Assembly (NCBI GenBank): GCA_934255105.1
Contig: CAKQNH010000377.1
Span: 1-5,610, forward strand
Source of the DNA: an uncultured Pirellulaceae bacterium
Lineage (GTDB): Bacteria > Planctomycetota > Planctomycetia > Pirellulales > Pirellulaceae
Direction: 5' to 3'
Length of the DNA: 5,610 nucleotides
Notes under the pieces: generated by a model
Databases searched by the model: none
What the model was told of the DNA's origin: nothing
What the model saw: only the letters and a program-made list of their open reading frames with translations
Translations under genes and position numbers: made by a program
In this document: positions 1-5,498 of the stretch, one piece after another
Numbering within the stretch: position 1 is the first letter of the stretch
How the letters are laid out: every line of letters starts with the position of its first letter

Positions 1-416
1 CCGACGATCTGTTCATGCTGACCTATGGCGATGGTGTAGCCAATATCGATATTGGCAAGCTGGTCGATTTTCACCGCAGCCACGGCAAGTTGGCTACGGT
101 GACTGTCATGCGCCCGATCTCGCGTTTCGGAGTACTGGAGCTCGAGAGCGATGGCCAGGTCCGTCACTTTGCGGAAAAGCCACAGACTGACTCGTGGGCC
201 AGCGCGGGATTCTTCGTGCTCGATCGGCGAGTGCTCGAGTTCCTGAACGACGACCAAACCGTGTTTGAGAATGAACCGCTGCAACGGCTGACTAAAGCTG
301 GCCAGTTGGTAGCCTACCGCCACGAAGGCTTCTTCTACGCCATGGACACCTATCGCGAGTTCCAGTATCTCAACCAGGTGTGGGATCGTGAGCAAGCCCC
401 GTGGAAGTTGTGGTGA
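1..416 (+). CDS. rfbF: Glucose-1-phosphate cytidylyltransferase, C-terminal half (5' end outside window)
   Basis: This enzyme joins CTP and glucose 1-phosphate to give CDP-glucose, the precursor of CDP-linked 3,6-dideoxy and related sugars in surface polysaccharides; it is cytoplasmic. The reading frame is open from base 3 and ends at TGA 414-416, giving 137 residues; the family is usually about 255, so roughly the N-terminal half is missing. Seen here: TYGDGV near the left edge (the metal-binding Asp region of the nucleotidyltransferase fold), FHRSHGKLATVTV, RFGVLEL, the EKP motif, GFFVL, ENEPLQRL, AYRHEGFF, MDTYRE and the C-terminal APWKLW that typifies this family. One deviation: the usual W-I-N-G-G-F-F segment (recalled from the family) reads W-A-S-A-G-F-F, so a related NDP-sugar pyrophosphorylase is possible. 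It runs tail to tail into the peptidase T gene with a 2-bp gap. A start at ATG 15 would be internal and is not real. Confidence 0.82.
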   Translation, partial: DDLFMLTYGDGVANIDIGKLVDFHRSHGKLATVTVMRPISRFGVLELESDGQVRHFAEKPQTDSWASAGFFVLDRRVLEFLNDDQTVFENEPLQRLTKAGQLVAYRHEGFFYAMDTYREFQYLNQVWDREQAPWKLW

Positions 417-440
417 GACTAGCTGACCCCGTGGGCTTGC
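392..440. terminator. Possible bidirectional stem-loop across the convergent stop codons
   Basis: GCAAGCCC at 392-399 is perfectly complementary to GGGCTTGC at 433-440. This gives an 8-bp GC-rich stem with a 33-nt loop containing both stop codons, TGA 414-416 on + and TAG 421-419 on -. Such a structure could end transcription from both sides, but neither strand has a T-tract after the stem, and the long loop weakens the case. The arms are also codons near the C-termini of both proteins. Confidence 0.3.
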
Positions 441-1690
441 CATAGCTCCAGCAGTTTGACGGCGTGTTTGATGGCAGCCACCATTTGATCGAGCGAGGCG
501 AACTCGCGCACGCTGTGGATGTTGTGTTGGCCGACGGATAAATTCGGCGTAGGCAATCCCTTCTCAGAGAACTGCGCACCATCGGTTCCTCCACGAATGG
601 CACCGATGTGATATTCGCCGGAGAGATGCTCCCAAGCCAGTGTAGCGAAATCGACTACCTGCGGCATTTTACGGATGGCCTCGGCCATATTGCGGTACTG
701 CCGCTGACGTTCAATTTCGAACTTCAACCCCGGCAGCTTAACGGTGACCGCGTCGGCCAAAGATCGCACCAGTTGTTCGTAATCATCCAGTTTCTGCGTA
801 TCGAAATCGCGCAGTAAAATGCGCGATTCGGCCATTTGCACGCCGCCGCGCACATCGTAGGGATGTAAGAAGCCTTCGCGTCTTTCGGTCGATTCGGGGG
901 AGAGTTGATCTATGGGCAGTTGGGCGAGCAACATGGCTAGACCGCGCAGGGCGTTGACCATCAGCCCCTTGCCCAGCGAGGGGTGGATGTTGTTGCCGAT
1001 GGCTCGCACCAGCAGTTGATCAGCGGAGAAGTTCTCCGCCTCGACCTTGCCTTGTCCGCCGCCGTCGAGCGTATAAGCCACCAACGCATTGGCTTTGTTT
1101 AGGTCCATGTATTGCGCACCGCGTCCAATCTCTTCATCGCAGGTGAACAACACGCGAACTTCGCCGTGGGGCAGATGGGGTTGTTCGAGCAGGTGCTGTG
1201 CCAGCTCCATGATCGCCGCCACGCCGGCTTTGTCGTCGCCTCCCAGCAGCGTTGAACCATCGCTGGTAATCAAGCAATGGCCTACCAGATCCTTCAGTGC
1301 AGGGCAGTCGGCAAGTGTGATGACTCGTCCGTCGCAGGCCAGGGCGATATCACCGCCAGCGTAGTCGTGGATGACTTGTGGCCGCACTCCGTGGCCGACG
1401 GCCTCCGGCGAGGTGTCCAGGTGTGCATTGAACAGCACGGTCGGAACGCTGTGGGTGATTTTGTGAGGTACGTTGGCGGGGATCGTGGCCCAAACCAGTC
1501 CGTGTGCATCGTGTTCGACTTCGCTGGCCCCCATCATGCGCAGTTCATCTGCCAGCATCTTCCCAAGAGCGATTTGACCAGGGCTGCTGGGATACTCTGC
1601 GCTATCCGCGTTAGCAGTGGTGTCGATCTGCACGTAGCGCAGGAAGCGTTCGAGTAGTCGTGCGGAATTGATGGGAGCGGTGGTTGTCAT
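419..1690 (-). CDS. pepT: Peptidase T (tripeptide aminopeptidase, M20B zinc peptidase)
   Basis: This cytoplasmic dizinc aminopeptidase removes the N-terminal residue from tripeptides during peptide breakdown. With the start chosen here it is 423 residues, slightly longer than the roughly 410 of enteric PepT. Seen: LLERFLRYVQIDT at the N-terminus; the first metal motif HLDTSPE (H90, D92); GGDDKAG (D152/D153, bridging Asp region); CDEEIGRGA (E186 catalytic base, E187 ligand); TLDGGGQG (D209); RGGTDGAQFSEKGLPTPN (366 onward); and HNIHS (H389, probable last ligand). All ligands expected from the family appear present. The dimerisation domain lies between about 215 and 325. The start at 1690 (MTTTAPINS) leaves little sequence ahead of the conserved LLERF and has a weak GAGA seven bases upstream. 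An in-frame ATG at 1738 also has an AGTAGG-like site and would add 16 polar residues, so that start cannot be excluded. The gene is divergent from the exonuclease gene and convergent with rfbF. Confidence 0.93.
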   Translation of the reverse strand: MTTTAPINSARLLERFLRYVQIDTTANADSAEYPSSPGQIALGKMLADELRMMGASEVEHDAHGLVWATIPANVPHKITHSVPTVLFNAHLDTSPEAVGHGVRPQVIHDYAGGDIALACDGRVITLADCPALKDLVGHCLITSDGSTLLGGDDKAGVAAIMELAQHLLEQPHLPHGEVRVLFTCDEEIGRGAQYMDLNKANALVAYTLDGGGQGKVEAENFSADQLLVRAIGNNIHPSLGKGLMVNALRGLAMLLAQLPIDQLSPESTERREGFLHPYDVRGGVQMAESRILLRDFDTQKLDDYEQLVRSLADAVTVKLPGLKFEIERQRQYRNMAEAIRKMPQVVDFATLAWEHLSGEYHIGAIRGGTDGAQFSEKGLPTPNLSVGQHNIHSVREFASLDQMVAAIKHAVKLLELWQAHGVS

Positions 1691-1784
1691 ATGCGGTTCT
1701 CGGTTAGCCCTGTTGCGGCGGTTGTCTGCAAACTCCATACTGCCTACTTCTGAGTCACATACAGCACTAGGTTTTTCAGTATTG

Positions 1785-1791
1785 TTTAAGG
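1785..1791 (+). promoter_or_regulatory. Ribosome binding site deciding the exonuclease start
   Basis: TTTAAGG ends eight bases before GTG 1800. It supports that non-ATG start over the upstream ATG 1668, which would run through the pepT start region, and over GTG 1806, for which the spacing is 14 bases. Confidence 0.5.
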
Positions 1792-1799
1792 CGTTCGCG

Positions 1800-2621
1800 G
1801 TGGCAGTGGATGTACGCTATTTAATTTTCGATGTAGAAAGTGTGGCCGATGGCGAGCTGATTGCCAAGACGCGGTATCCAGGGCGAGGGCTGTCGGCGGC
1901 ACAGGCGGTGATGCGATTCCGCCAGGATCTGCTCAGCGCGTCGGGCCGCGACTTCATTCCTTACACTTATCATCTGCCCGTAGCCATCGTGGTCGCCAAG
2001 GTCCGGGCAGATTTTTCGCTGGTTGAAATCGTCTCGCTCGACCAACCCGCCCACCGACCGCACGTGATGGCCAAGCACTTCTGGACCGGCTGGGAAGCCT
2101 ACGAGCAGCCGACGTGGGTGACTTTCAACGGTCGCACCTTCGATCTACCGCTGATGGAGCACGCTGCATTTCGCTTTGGCATCGCCGTGCCACGCTGGTT
2201 TAACTTGGAACACCGCACTTACGAACAAAATCGCAATCGGTATAACCTCAATTCGCACATCGACTTGCAAGAGATCCTGACCAACTATGGCAGCACATGG
2301 TTTCGCGGTGGATTAAATTTGGCTGCCAGCCTGCTGGGCAAACCGGGGAAGATGACCGTCCATGGGGACATGGTTTACGATCTGTACTGTCAGGGCAAAG
2401 TCGCTGAGATCAATGAGTATTGCCGCTGCGATGTGCTGGATACCTATTTCGTTTTCCTGAGGGCTAAACTGCTGATGGGAAAAATCTCGCTCGCTCAAGA
2501 GCAAGATCTGGTGCAGCAAACCAAAGAGTTGCTGGAGTCTCAAGTCGACCAGCATCCGGCTTATGTACAGTATCTAGAGCAATGGGGAGATTGGCAAAAC
2601 CCTTGGGAGACGTCTGAGTGA
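1800..2621 (+). CDS. Predicted 3'-5' exonuclease, PolB-exonuclease-like (DnaQ/RNase H fold, DNA_pol_B_exo2 type)
   Basis: A stand-alone nuclease related to the proofreading domain of family B DNA polymerases, with no polymerase domain attached. With a GTG start at 1800 it is 273 residues. The DEDDy catalytic set is visible: FDVES gives D11 and E13 (Exo I), FNGRTFDLP gives N110 and D115 (Exo II), and YCRCDVLDTY gives Y207 and D211 (Exo III, YX3D). HIDLQE (about 153-158) and the following GLNLAASLLGKPGK are also of the kind seen in this family. The expected activity is metal-dependent removal of nucleotides from 3' ends; its cellular role is not established. GTG 1800 is preferred because TTTAAGG (1785-1791) lies eight bases upstream and the Exo I strand begins just after it. 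GTG 1806 is an alternative. ATG 1668 would add 44 non-conserved residues and overlap the pepT start. The stop at 2619-2621 touches the stop of the convergent methyltransferase. Confidence 0.85.
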   Translation: MAVDVRYLIFDVESVADGELIAKTRYPGRGLSAAQAVMRFRQDLLSASGRDFIPYTYHLPVAIVVAKVRADFSLVEIVSLDQPAHRPHVMAKHFWTGWEAYEQPTWVTFNGRTFDLPLMEHAAFRFGIAVPRWFNLEHRTYEQNRNRYNLNSHIDLQEILTNYGSTWFRGGLNLAASLLGKPGKMTVHGDMVYDLYCQGKVAEINEYCRCDVLDTYFVFLRAKLLMGKISLAQEQDLVQQTKELLESQVDQHPAYVQYLEQWGDWQNPWETSE

Positions 2622-3431
2622 CTAGAGGATAATTTCGCGCGAGGTGGCATTGCGGATGGCTTTGATGCGGATGTAGGGGGGGATGTAATGACAGCGATGT
2701 CCAAAGCTGCCGGGCAAACCGTCGGGCTGCGCATGTTTGGGCTCGGTGACATCCGCGATTGAGAAACCGCTGCGGCAGATGCCGGCCAAGATCTCAGTCC
2801 AAGTGTGTGCAAATTCGCGAGTGTTGGGTTCGCGCAAGCGACTTGCTTCGGCGGCCGGTGCGACAGGTCCCTGGTCATAATAGGCGTGCTCGATCACATA
2901 CTGCCCGGTGAACGTCTGCAGCGATGCCTGCAGGTTGACTGGCTGCTTGTGCTGGCTAATGTACAAACCACCCCCACGCGTAACGCGAGCAACTTCGGGA
3001 AACAACGTTCGTAGACTAGGCAAGTAGCAAGTACTGACGGGGTGAATTACGAGGTCAAACTCGCCGGTTTTGAAATTCTGCAGATCGTCCATCGACGTTT
3101 CAAATGTACGAATGGATAGTTGGTGTCTGTGGGCTACCTGGCGATCGATTTCCAGCATTGCCGGGCTGAGGTCGACGACGGTCACGTGTGCTCCTGCAGC
3201 GGCATACAGGGGTCCATGGCGTCCGCCACCAGCGGCCAGGCAGAGCACGTGCCAACCGCGGATGCTCTCCCCTAGCCAGCCTACTGCGTCGACAGTTTTC
3301 AACGGTTGCTGCAACTCTTCGTCGCTAGCCGGACGCGTCAATACGTGTCCATTGCTGGCCATCTTATTCCACGCCAATCGGTTTTGCGCCAGGTGGGGAT
3401 CGACCGCAGCAAGGTCTTGTTCATCGAACAT
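2622..3431 (-). CDS. Class I SAM-dependent methyltransferase, substrate unknown
   Basis: A 269-residue cytoplasmic methyltransferase with a Rossmann-type SAM-binding core. Seen: an N-terminal NRLAWNKMASNG segment (17-28); motif I VLCLAAGGGRHG (62-73), the glycine loop for SAM; VTVVDLSPAML (83-93), with D87 as the acidic residue expected to hold the SAM ribose; FDLVIHPVSTCYLP (125-138); and VTRGGGLYISQH (150-161). The CLA-x-GGG loop together with the HPVS motif matches, from memory, a distinct family of methyltransferases often annotated only as Methyltransf_11-like; no substrate is known to me. Unusually for class I enzymes, the Asp/Glu at the start of motif I is a Cys (C64), which seems normal for this family. 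ATG 3431 is the start; only a weak GGG-type ribosome site (TCCGGG) precedes it. The gene is convergent with the exonuclease, with no base between the stops, so the two are unlikely to share a transcript. Confidence 0.85.
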   Translation of the reverse strand: MFDEQDLAAVDPHLAQNRLAWNKMASNGHVLTRPASDEELQQPLKTVDAVGWLGESIRGWHVLCLAAGGGRHGPLYAAAGAHVTVVDLSPAMLEIDRQVAHRHQLSIRTFETSMDDLQNFKTGEFDLVIHPVSTCYLPSLRTLFPEVARVTRGGGLYISQHKQPVNLQASLQTFTGQYVIEHAYYDQGPVAPAAEASRLREPNTREFAHTWTEILAGICRSGFSIADVTEPKHAQPDGLPGSFGHRCHYIPPYIRIKAIRNATSREIIL

Positions 3432-3456
3432 TGTGTGTAACCCGGATGATTCATGA

Positions 3457-3470
3457 GTTTGCGTGCAAAC
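3457..3470. repeat. Near-perfect 14-bp palindrome upstream of the methyltransferase
   Basis: GTTTGC and GCAAAC are complementary around a central GT. The site lies 26 bp upstream of the methyltransferase start, where an operator could sit, but no regulator gene is in the window and no specific protein is implied. Confidence 0.35.
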
Positions 3471-3540
3471 GAAGTAAACGATGATAGCGAATGGGTTTAC
3501 GTCTTAGGAGCAAAAGCTGACCACTTTGCGATCGCAACCC

Positions 3541-3666
3541 GCATAGGCTGTGAATTTATAGGATCGCAAGATTTCAAGGGTAGCGGAAGTCGCCAAGACT
3601 TTCGGATAGGGGGGAGCGGCCGAAACTCTTGGCGAGTTCCGCTGCGTAAAAATTCACAGCCTAGCA
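3541..3666. repeat. Nested inverted repeat of about 125 bp (MITE- or REP-like element, or structured RNA)
   Basis: The outer arms are a perfect 14-bp pair, TAGGCTGTGAATTT (3544-3557) and its complement at 3650-3663. An inner pair, 3582-3605 with 3620-3643, matches at 22 of 24 positions around a 14-nt G-rich loop (3606-3619); the two mismatches are G:G at 3589/3636 and C:C at 3599/3626. The left side carries about 24 unpaired bases between outer and inner stems and the right side only about 6. A GCA triplet lies immediately outside each outer arm (3541-3543 and 3664-3666), as a 3-bp target duplication would, though three bases can match by chance. No transposase is encoded. The design fits a small non-autonomous mobile element or dispersed hairpin; a structured RNA is the alternative. 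Confidence 0.7.
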
Positions 3667-3709
3667 GCGTCATAGCGCACCGGCGCGATCGTTTCGATGT
3701 GTGATTATC

Positions 3710-3745
3710 AGAGCGCACAGTTTCGTCGAGGTGCGCTCTTTCTCC
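3710..3745 (+). terminator. Intrinsic terminator-like hairpin, + strand
   Basis: AGAGCGCAC (3710-3718) pairs perfectly with GTGCGCTCT (3731-3739) across a 12-nt loop, and the stem runs into TTTCTCC on the + strand. On the - strand the stem is not followed by T residues, so it points rightward. No accepted + strand gene ends just before it; the nearest stop is that of the doubtful frame ending at 3704. It may shield the PHP gene from upstream transcription or end a short RNA from the gap. Confidence 0.5.
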
Positions 3746-3787
3746 ACGTAGAGAAGCTGGAAAACTCCACTGGACCTCCCTTTGAGT

Positions 3788-3793
3788 TAGAAT
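3788..3793 (+). promoter_or_regulatory. Candidate -10 box for the PHP gene
   Basis: TAGAAT matches TATAAT at five of six positions and lies 38 bp before the GTG start, downstream of the terminator-like hairpin. I see no convincing -35 element 16-18 bp upstream, so this rests on the -10 match and position alone. Confidence 0.25.
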
Positions 3794-3816
3794 TGAAGCG
3801 ATTATTTTTTGAACTT

Positions 3817-3823
3817 AAAGGGG
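3817..3823 (+). promoter_or_regulatory. Strong ribosome binding site fixing the GTG start of the PHP gene
   Basis: AAAGGGG ends seven bases before GTG 3831, a good distance. The two in-frame ATGs at 3843 and 3849 would be 19 and 25 bases away, so GTG 3831 is favoured. Confidence 0.65.
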
Positions 3824-3830
3824 TCCACAA

Positions 3831-5282
3831 GTGGAATATGCGATGCGGATGAACGATTGGCGATTTGGAGTTGGACGATGTGCCCTGCGTTTAGGTGGAC
3901 TTCTGCTAGGTGCCTGGCTGTGTACCGGTGCCTCACCGAGCACACTCGCCTGGGCGGTGACTCCAGCAGGAGAGGCGGAGGTTGCAAGCCAGTCAAAAGC
4001 CACATCTGACGATCCACTCTCTGGAGAATTGCGATGGTGGAAAGGAAACTTGCACACGCATTCGCTATGGAGCGACGGCGACGAATTTCCGGAAATGATC
4101 GCAGCTTGGTATCTGGAACAAGGCTACCATTTCCTGGCTTTATCAGATCATAACACGTTGGGCAATAGCCTGCGTTGGATGCCCTACGAGCAGATCGTCA
4201 AACGCGCCGATGATGGTATCTTGGCTCGCTATCGCAAACGCTTCGGAGATGCTTGGGTCGAGACTCGCGAGGTGCCAGTTGAACAGGCCGAAGAAAAGTC
4301 AGCAGTTGGCAAGGTGGCTGATGCGAAAGCGACTCAAAGCAAGCAAACGGCCAAGCTGGAAGTGCGATTGAAACCGCTGGACGAGTACCGCTGCTTGGTT
4401 GAACAGGCGGGGAGATTTCTGATGATCCAAGGAGAGGAGATCAGCGACCAAGTGGGCGGTAAGCCACTGCACATGAATGCGACCAATTTGCAAGAGTTGA
4501 TTCGGCCTATGGGTGGTGAGACGATCGCGGATGCGATGCGGAATAATCTGCGAGTGATACTTGAGCAGGAGGCGGCGACTGGACGTGAGATCCTGCCTCA
4601 CTTGAACCACCCCAATTTTTTCTACGCAGTTACGGCCGAGGATTTGGCGCACGTGGTTCAAGAGCGGTTCTTCGAGGTCTTTAACGGTCACCCCGCAGTA
4701 AATCAATTGGGCGACCACGAGCACATTTCGATCGAACGCATGTGGGACGTGGCCAACGCGGTGCGACTGATCCAGCTTGACGCACCGCCGCTCTTGGGCT
4801 TGGCCAACGACGACTCGCACGAATACCATGGTCAACCCGGTGCGCGGCCGGGGCGAGGTTGGGTGGTGGTCAGAGCGCGCTACTTGACCCCCGAGCACTT
4901 AATTCTGGCGATGAAAGCAGCCGACTTTTATGCTTCCAGCGGTGTCGTGCTAGACGACGTACACTACGACGCAGATACAAAAACACTCTCTTTGGTCATT
5001 CCGCCAGTCGCTGGGGTGGAGTTCACTACGGAGTTTGTAGCCACGCTCAAGCCTGCCCTGGGTGAACCGCAGTCTGGAAAGGATGCATTGCCCGCTCTGC
5101 CTCCCGCCGACGATATTGGCAGAGTAGTGGCGACCTCCACCAGCCTCACGCCGGCGTATACATTCCGTGGGAATGAAGTTTATGTACGGGCTCGAGTGAC
5201 GAGTTCCGCGCCACACGTCGACCCCACTCTTCCCGACCAGCACCAACAAGCCTGGACGCAGCCGATCGTACCGGCCAGGTGA
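3831..5282 (+). CDS. Secreted PHP-domain metallohydrolase (CehA/McbA-like)
   Basis: A 483-residue exported protein with a PHP metal-dependent hydrolase domain; PHP enzymes cleave phosphoesters and some other bonds using a two- or three-metal centre. The N-terminus is a signal peptide: basic stretch to about 20, hydrophobic LGGLLLGAWL (21-30), and a plausible signal peptidase I site after AWA (40-42). No proper lipobox surrounds C31. Metal-site motifs in order: HTH (H75, H77) with D82 in WSDGDE; SDHN (D106, H107); QGEEIS (E202/E203); LHMNA (H214); LPHLNHPNF (H257, H260); and NDDSHEYH (D328, H330). The set looks complete, so it is probably active. Between the second motif and E202 are about 95 residues, including a low-complexity charged stretch (about 151-178). 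After about residue 365 a beta-rich C-terminal region follows. The substrate cannot be read from the sequence; the relation to CehA/McbA is by motif resemblance only. It appears to be a single-gene unit behind its own ribosome site. Confidence 0.82.
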   Translation: MEYAMRMNDWRFGVGRCALRLGGLLLGAWLCTGASPSTLAWAVTPAGEAEVASQSKATSDDPLSGELRWWKGNLHTHSLWSDGDEFPEMIAAWYLEQGYHFLALSDHNTLGNSLRWMPYEQIVKRADDGILARYRKRFGDAWVETREVPVEQAEEKSAVGKVADAKATQSKQTAKLEVRLKPLDEYRCLVEQAGRFLMIQGEEISDQVGGKPLHMNATNLQELIRPMGGETIADAMRNNLRVILEQEAATGREILPHLNHPNFFYAVTAEDLAHVVQERFFEVFNGHPAVNQLGDHEHISIERMWDVANAVRLIQLDAPPLLGLANDDSHEYHGQPGARPGRGWVVVRARYLTPEHLILAMKAADFYASSGVVLDDVHYDADTKTLSLVIPPVAGVEFTTEFVATLKPALGEPQSGKDALPALPPADDIGRVVATSTSLTPAYTFRGNEVYVRARVTSSAPHVDPTLPDQHQQAWTQPIVPAR

Positions 5283-5323
5283 AGCTGCGGGGGCAGGGGT
5301 GAGTTTGCAGGCGAGCGGGATTG

Positions 5324-5337
5324 CCAGCGACCGCTGG
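5324..5337. repeat. Small palindrome after the PHP gene
   Basis: CCAGCG and CGCTGG are complementary around a central AC. It starts 41 bases after the PHP stop. With only two central bases it suits a protein-binding or repeat role better than an RNA hairpin. Confidence 0.35.
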
Positions 5338-5339
5338 GG

Positions 5340-5357
5340 AGCTAGTGCCCGCTAGCT
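5340..5357. repeat. Small inverted repeat AGCTAG/CTAGCT
   Basis: A 6-bp perfect stem (5340-5345 with 5352-5357) around the loop TGCCCG. No T-tract follows, so it is not a standard terminator. Confidence 0.4.
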
Positions 5358-5380
5358 GTCACGAGTGAAATTATGGCTTT

Positions 5381-5398
5381 CCAGGCCTCCCAGCCTGG
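5381..5398. repeat. GC-rich hairpin CCAGGC/GCCTGG
   Basis: A 6-bp perfect GC-rich stem around the loop CTCCCA, in the gap between the PHP gene and the next gene. No run of T follows on either strand. It could be a weak terminator for the PHP transcript or a member of a dispersed short repeat family; the window cannot decide. Confidence 0.4.
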
Positions 5399-5417
5399 CA
5401 TACCAAGCAGCGAATCT

Positions 5418-5445
5418 TTGCGCGCTGGCGGCAAATCGTTACACT
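5418..5445 (+). promoter_or_regulatory. Weak candidate promoter for the right-edge gene
   Basis: TTGCGC (5418-5423; three of six to TTGACA) and TACACT (5440-5445; four of six to TATAAT) are 16 bp apart, ending 53 bases before ATG 5499. The match is poor and could be chance. Confidence 0.2.
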
Positions 5446-5498
5446 GAGAGGATTCGTGGTCGGAGAGCCCGTTCGGTTTTGCTTGGAATTAGGAAGCT

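Larger units (their letters stand above)
3432..3830. other. 399-bp gap without a convincing gene; hairpin-rich
   Basis: This stretch separates the divergent methyltransferase (-) and PHP gene (+). It holds a 12-bp perfect palindrome TTGCGATCGCAA (3526-3537), a near-palindrome GTTTGC-GT-GCAAAC (3457-3470), the nested inverted repeat at 3541-3666, a terminator-like hairpin at 3710-3745, and a candidate -10 box at 3788-3793. One open frame on the + strand, ATG 3453 to TGA 3704 (83 codons), has a weak GGA six bases upstream. Its second half is simply the inverted repeat read through, so I do not call it a gene. A 73-codon frame on the - strand (3718-3497) is likewise mostly repeat. Confidence 0.7.

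Noticed and set aside
1277..1657. 126-codon + strand frame opposite pepT
   Set aside because: It is antisense to conserved peptidase T motifs and shows no domain features; the pepT frame explains the sequence.
1668..1799. ATG 1668 as start of the exonuclease
   Set aside because: It adds 44 residues without motif content and overlaps the pepT start; GTG 1800 has a well-spaced TTTAAGG and sits just before the first catalytic strand.
3526..3537. GCGATCGC as a cyanobacterial HIP1-type repeat
   Set aside because: The octamer stands alone in the window, whereas HIP1 is very frequent in genomes that have it, and nothing else points to cyanobacteria.
3541..3666. The nested hairpin as an integron attC site or CRISPR-like repeat
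   Set aside because: I see no attC core (GTTRRRY with its RYYYAAC partner) at the arms, and there is no series of direct repeats with spacers.
3497..3718. 73-codon - strand frame in the 400-bp gap
   Set aside because: Most of it is the inverted repeat read from the other side; no ribosome site or protein-like conservation can be seen.
4299..4898. 199-codon open frame on the - strand inside the PHP gene
   Set aside because: It lies wholly opposite a gene with clear PHP motifs, has no recognisable domain, and its composition is what antisense reading of that gene would give.
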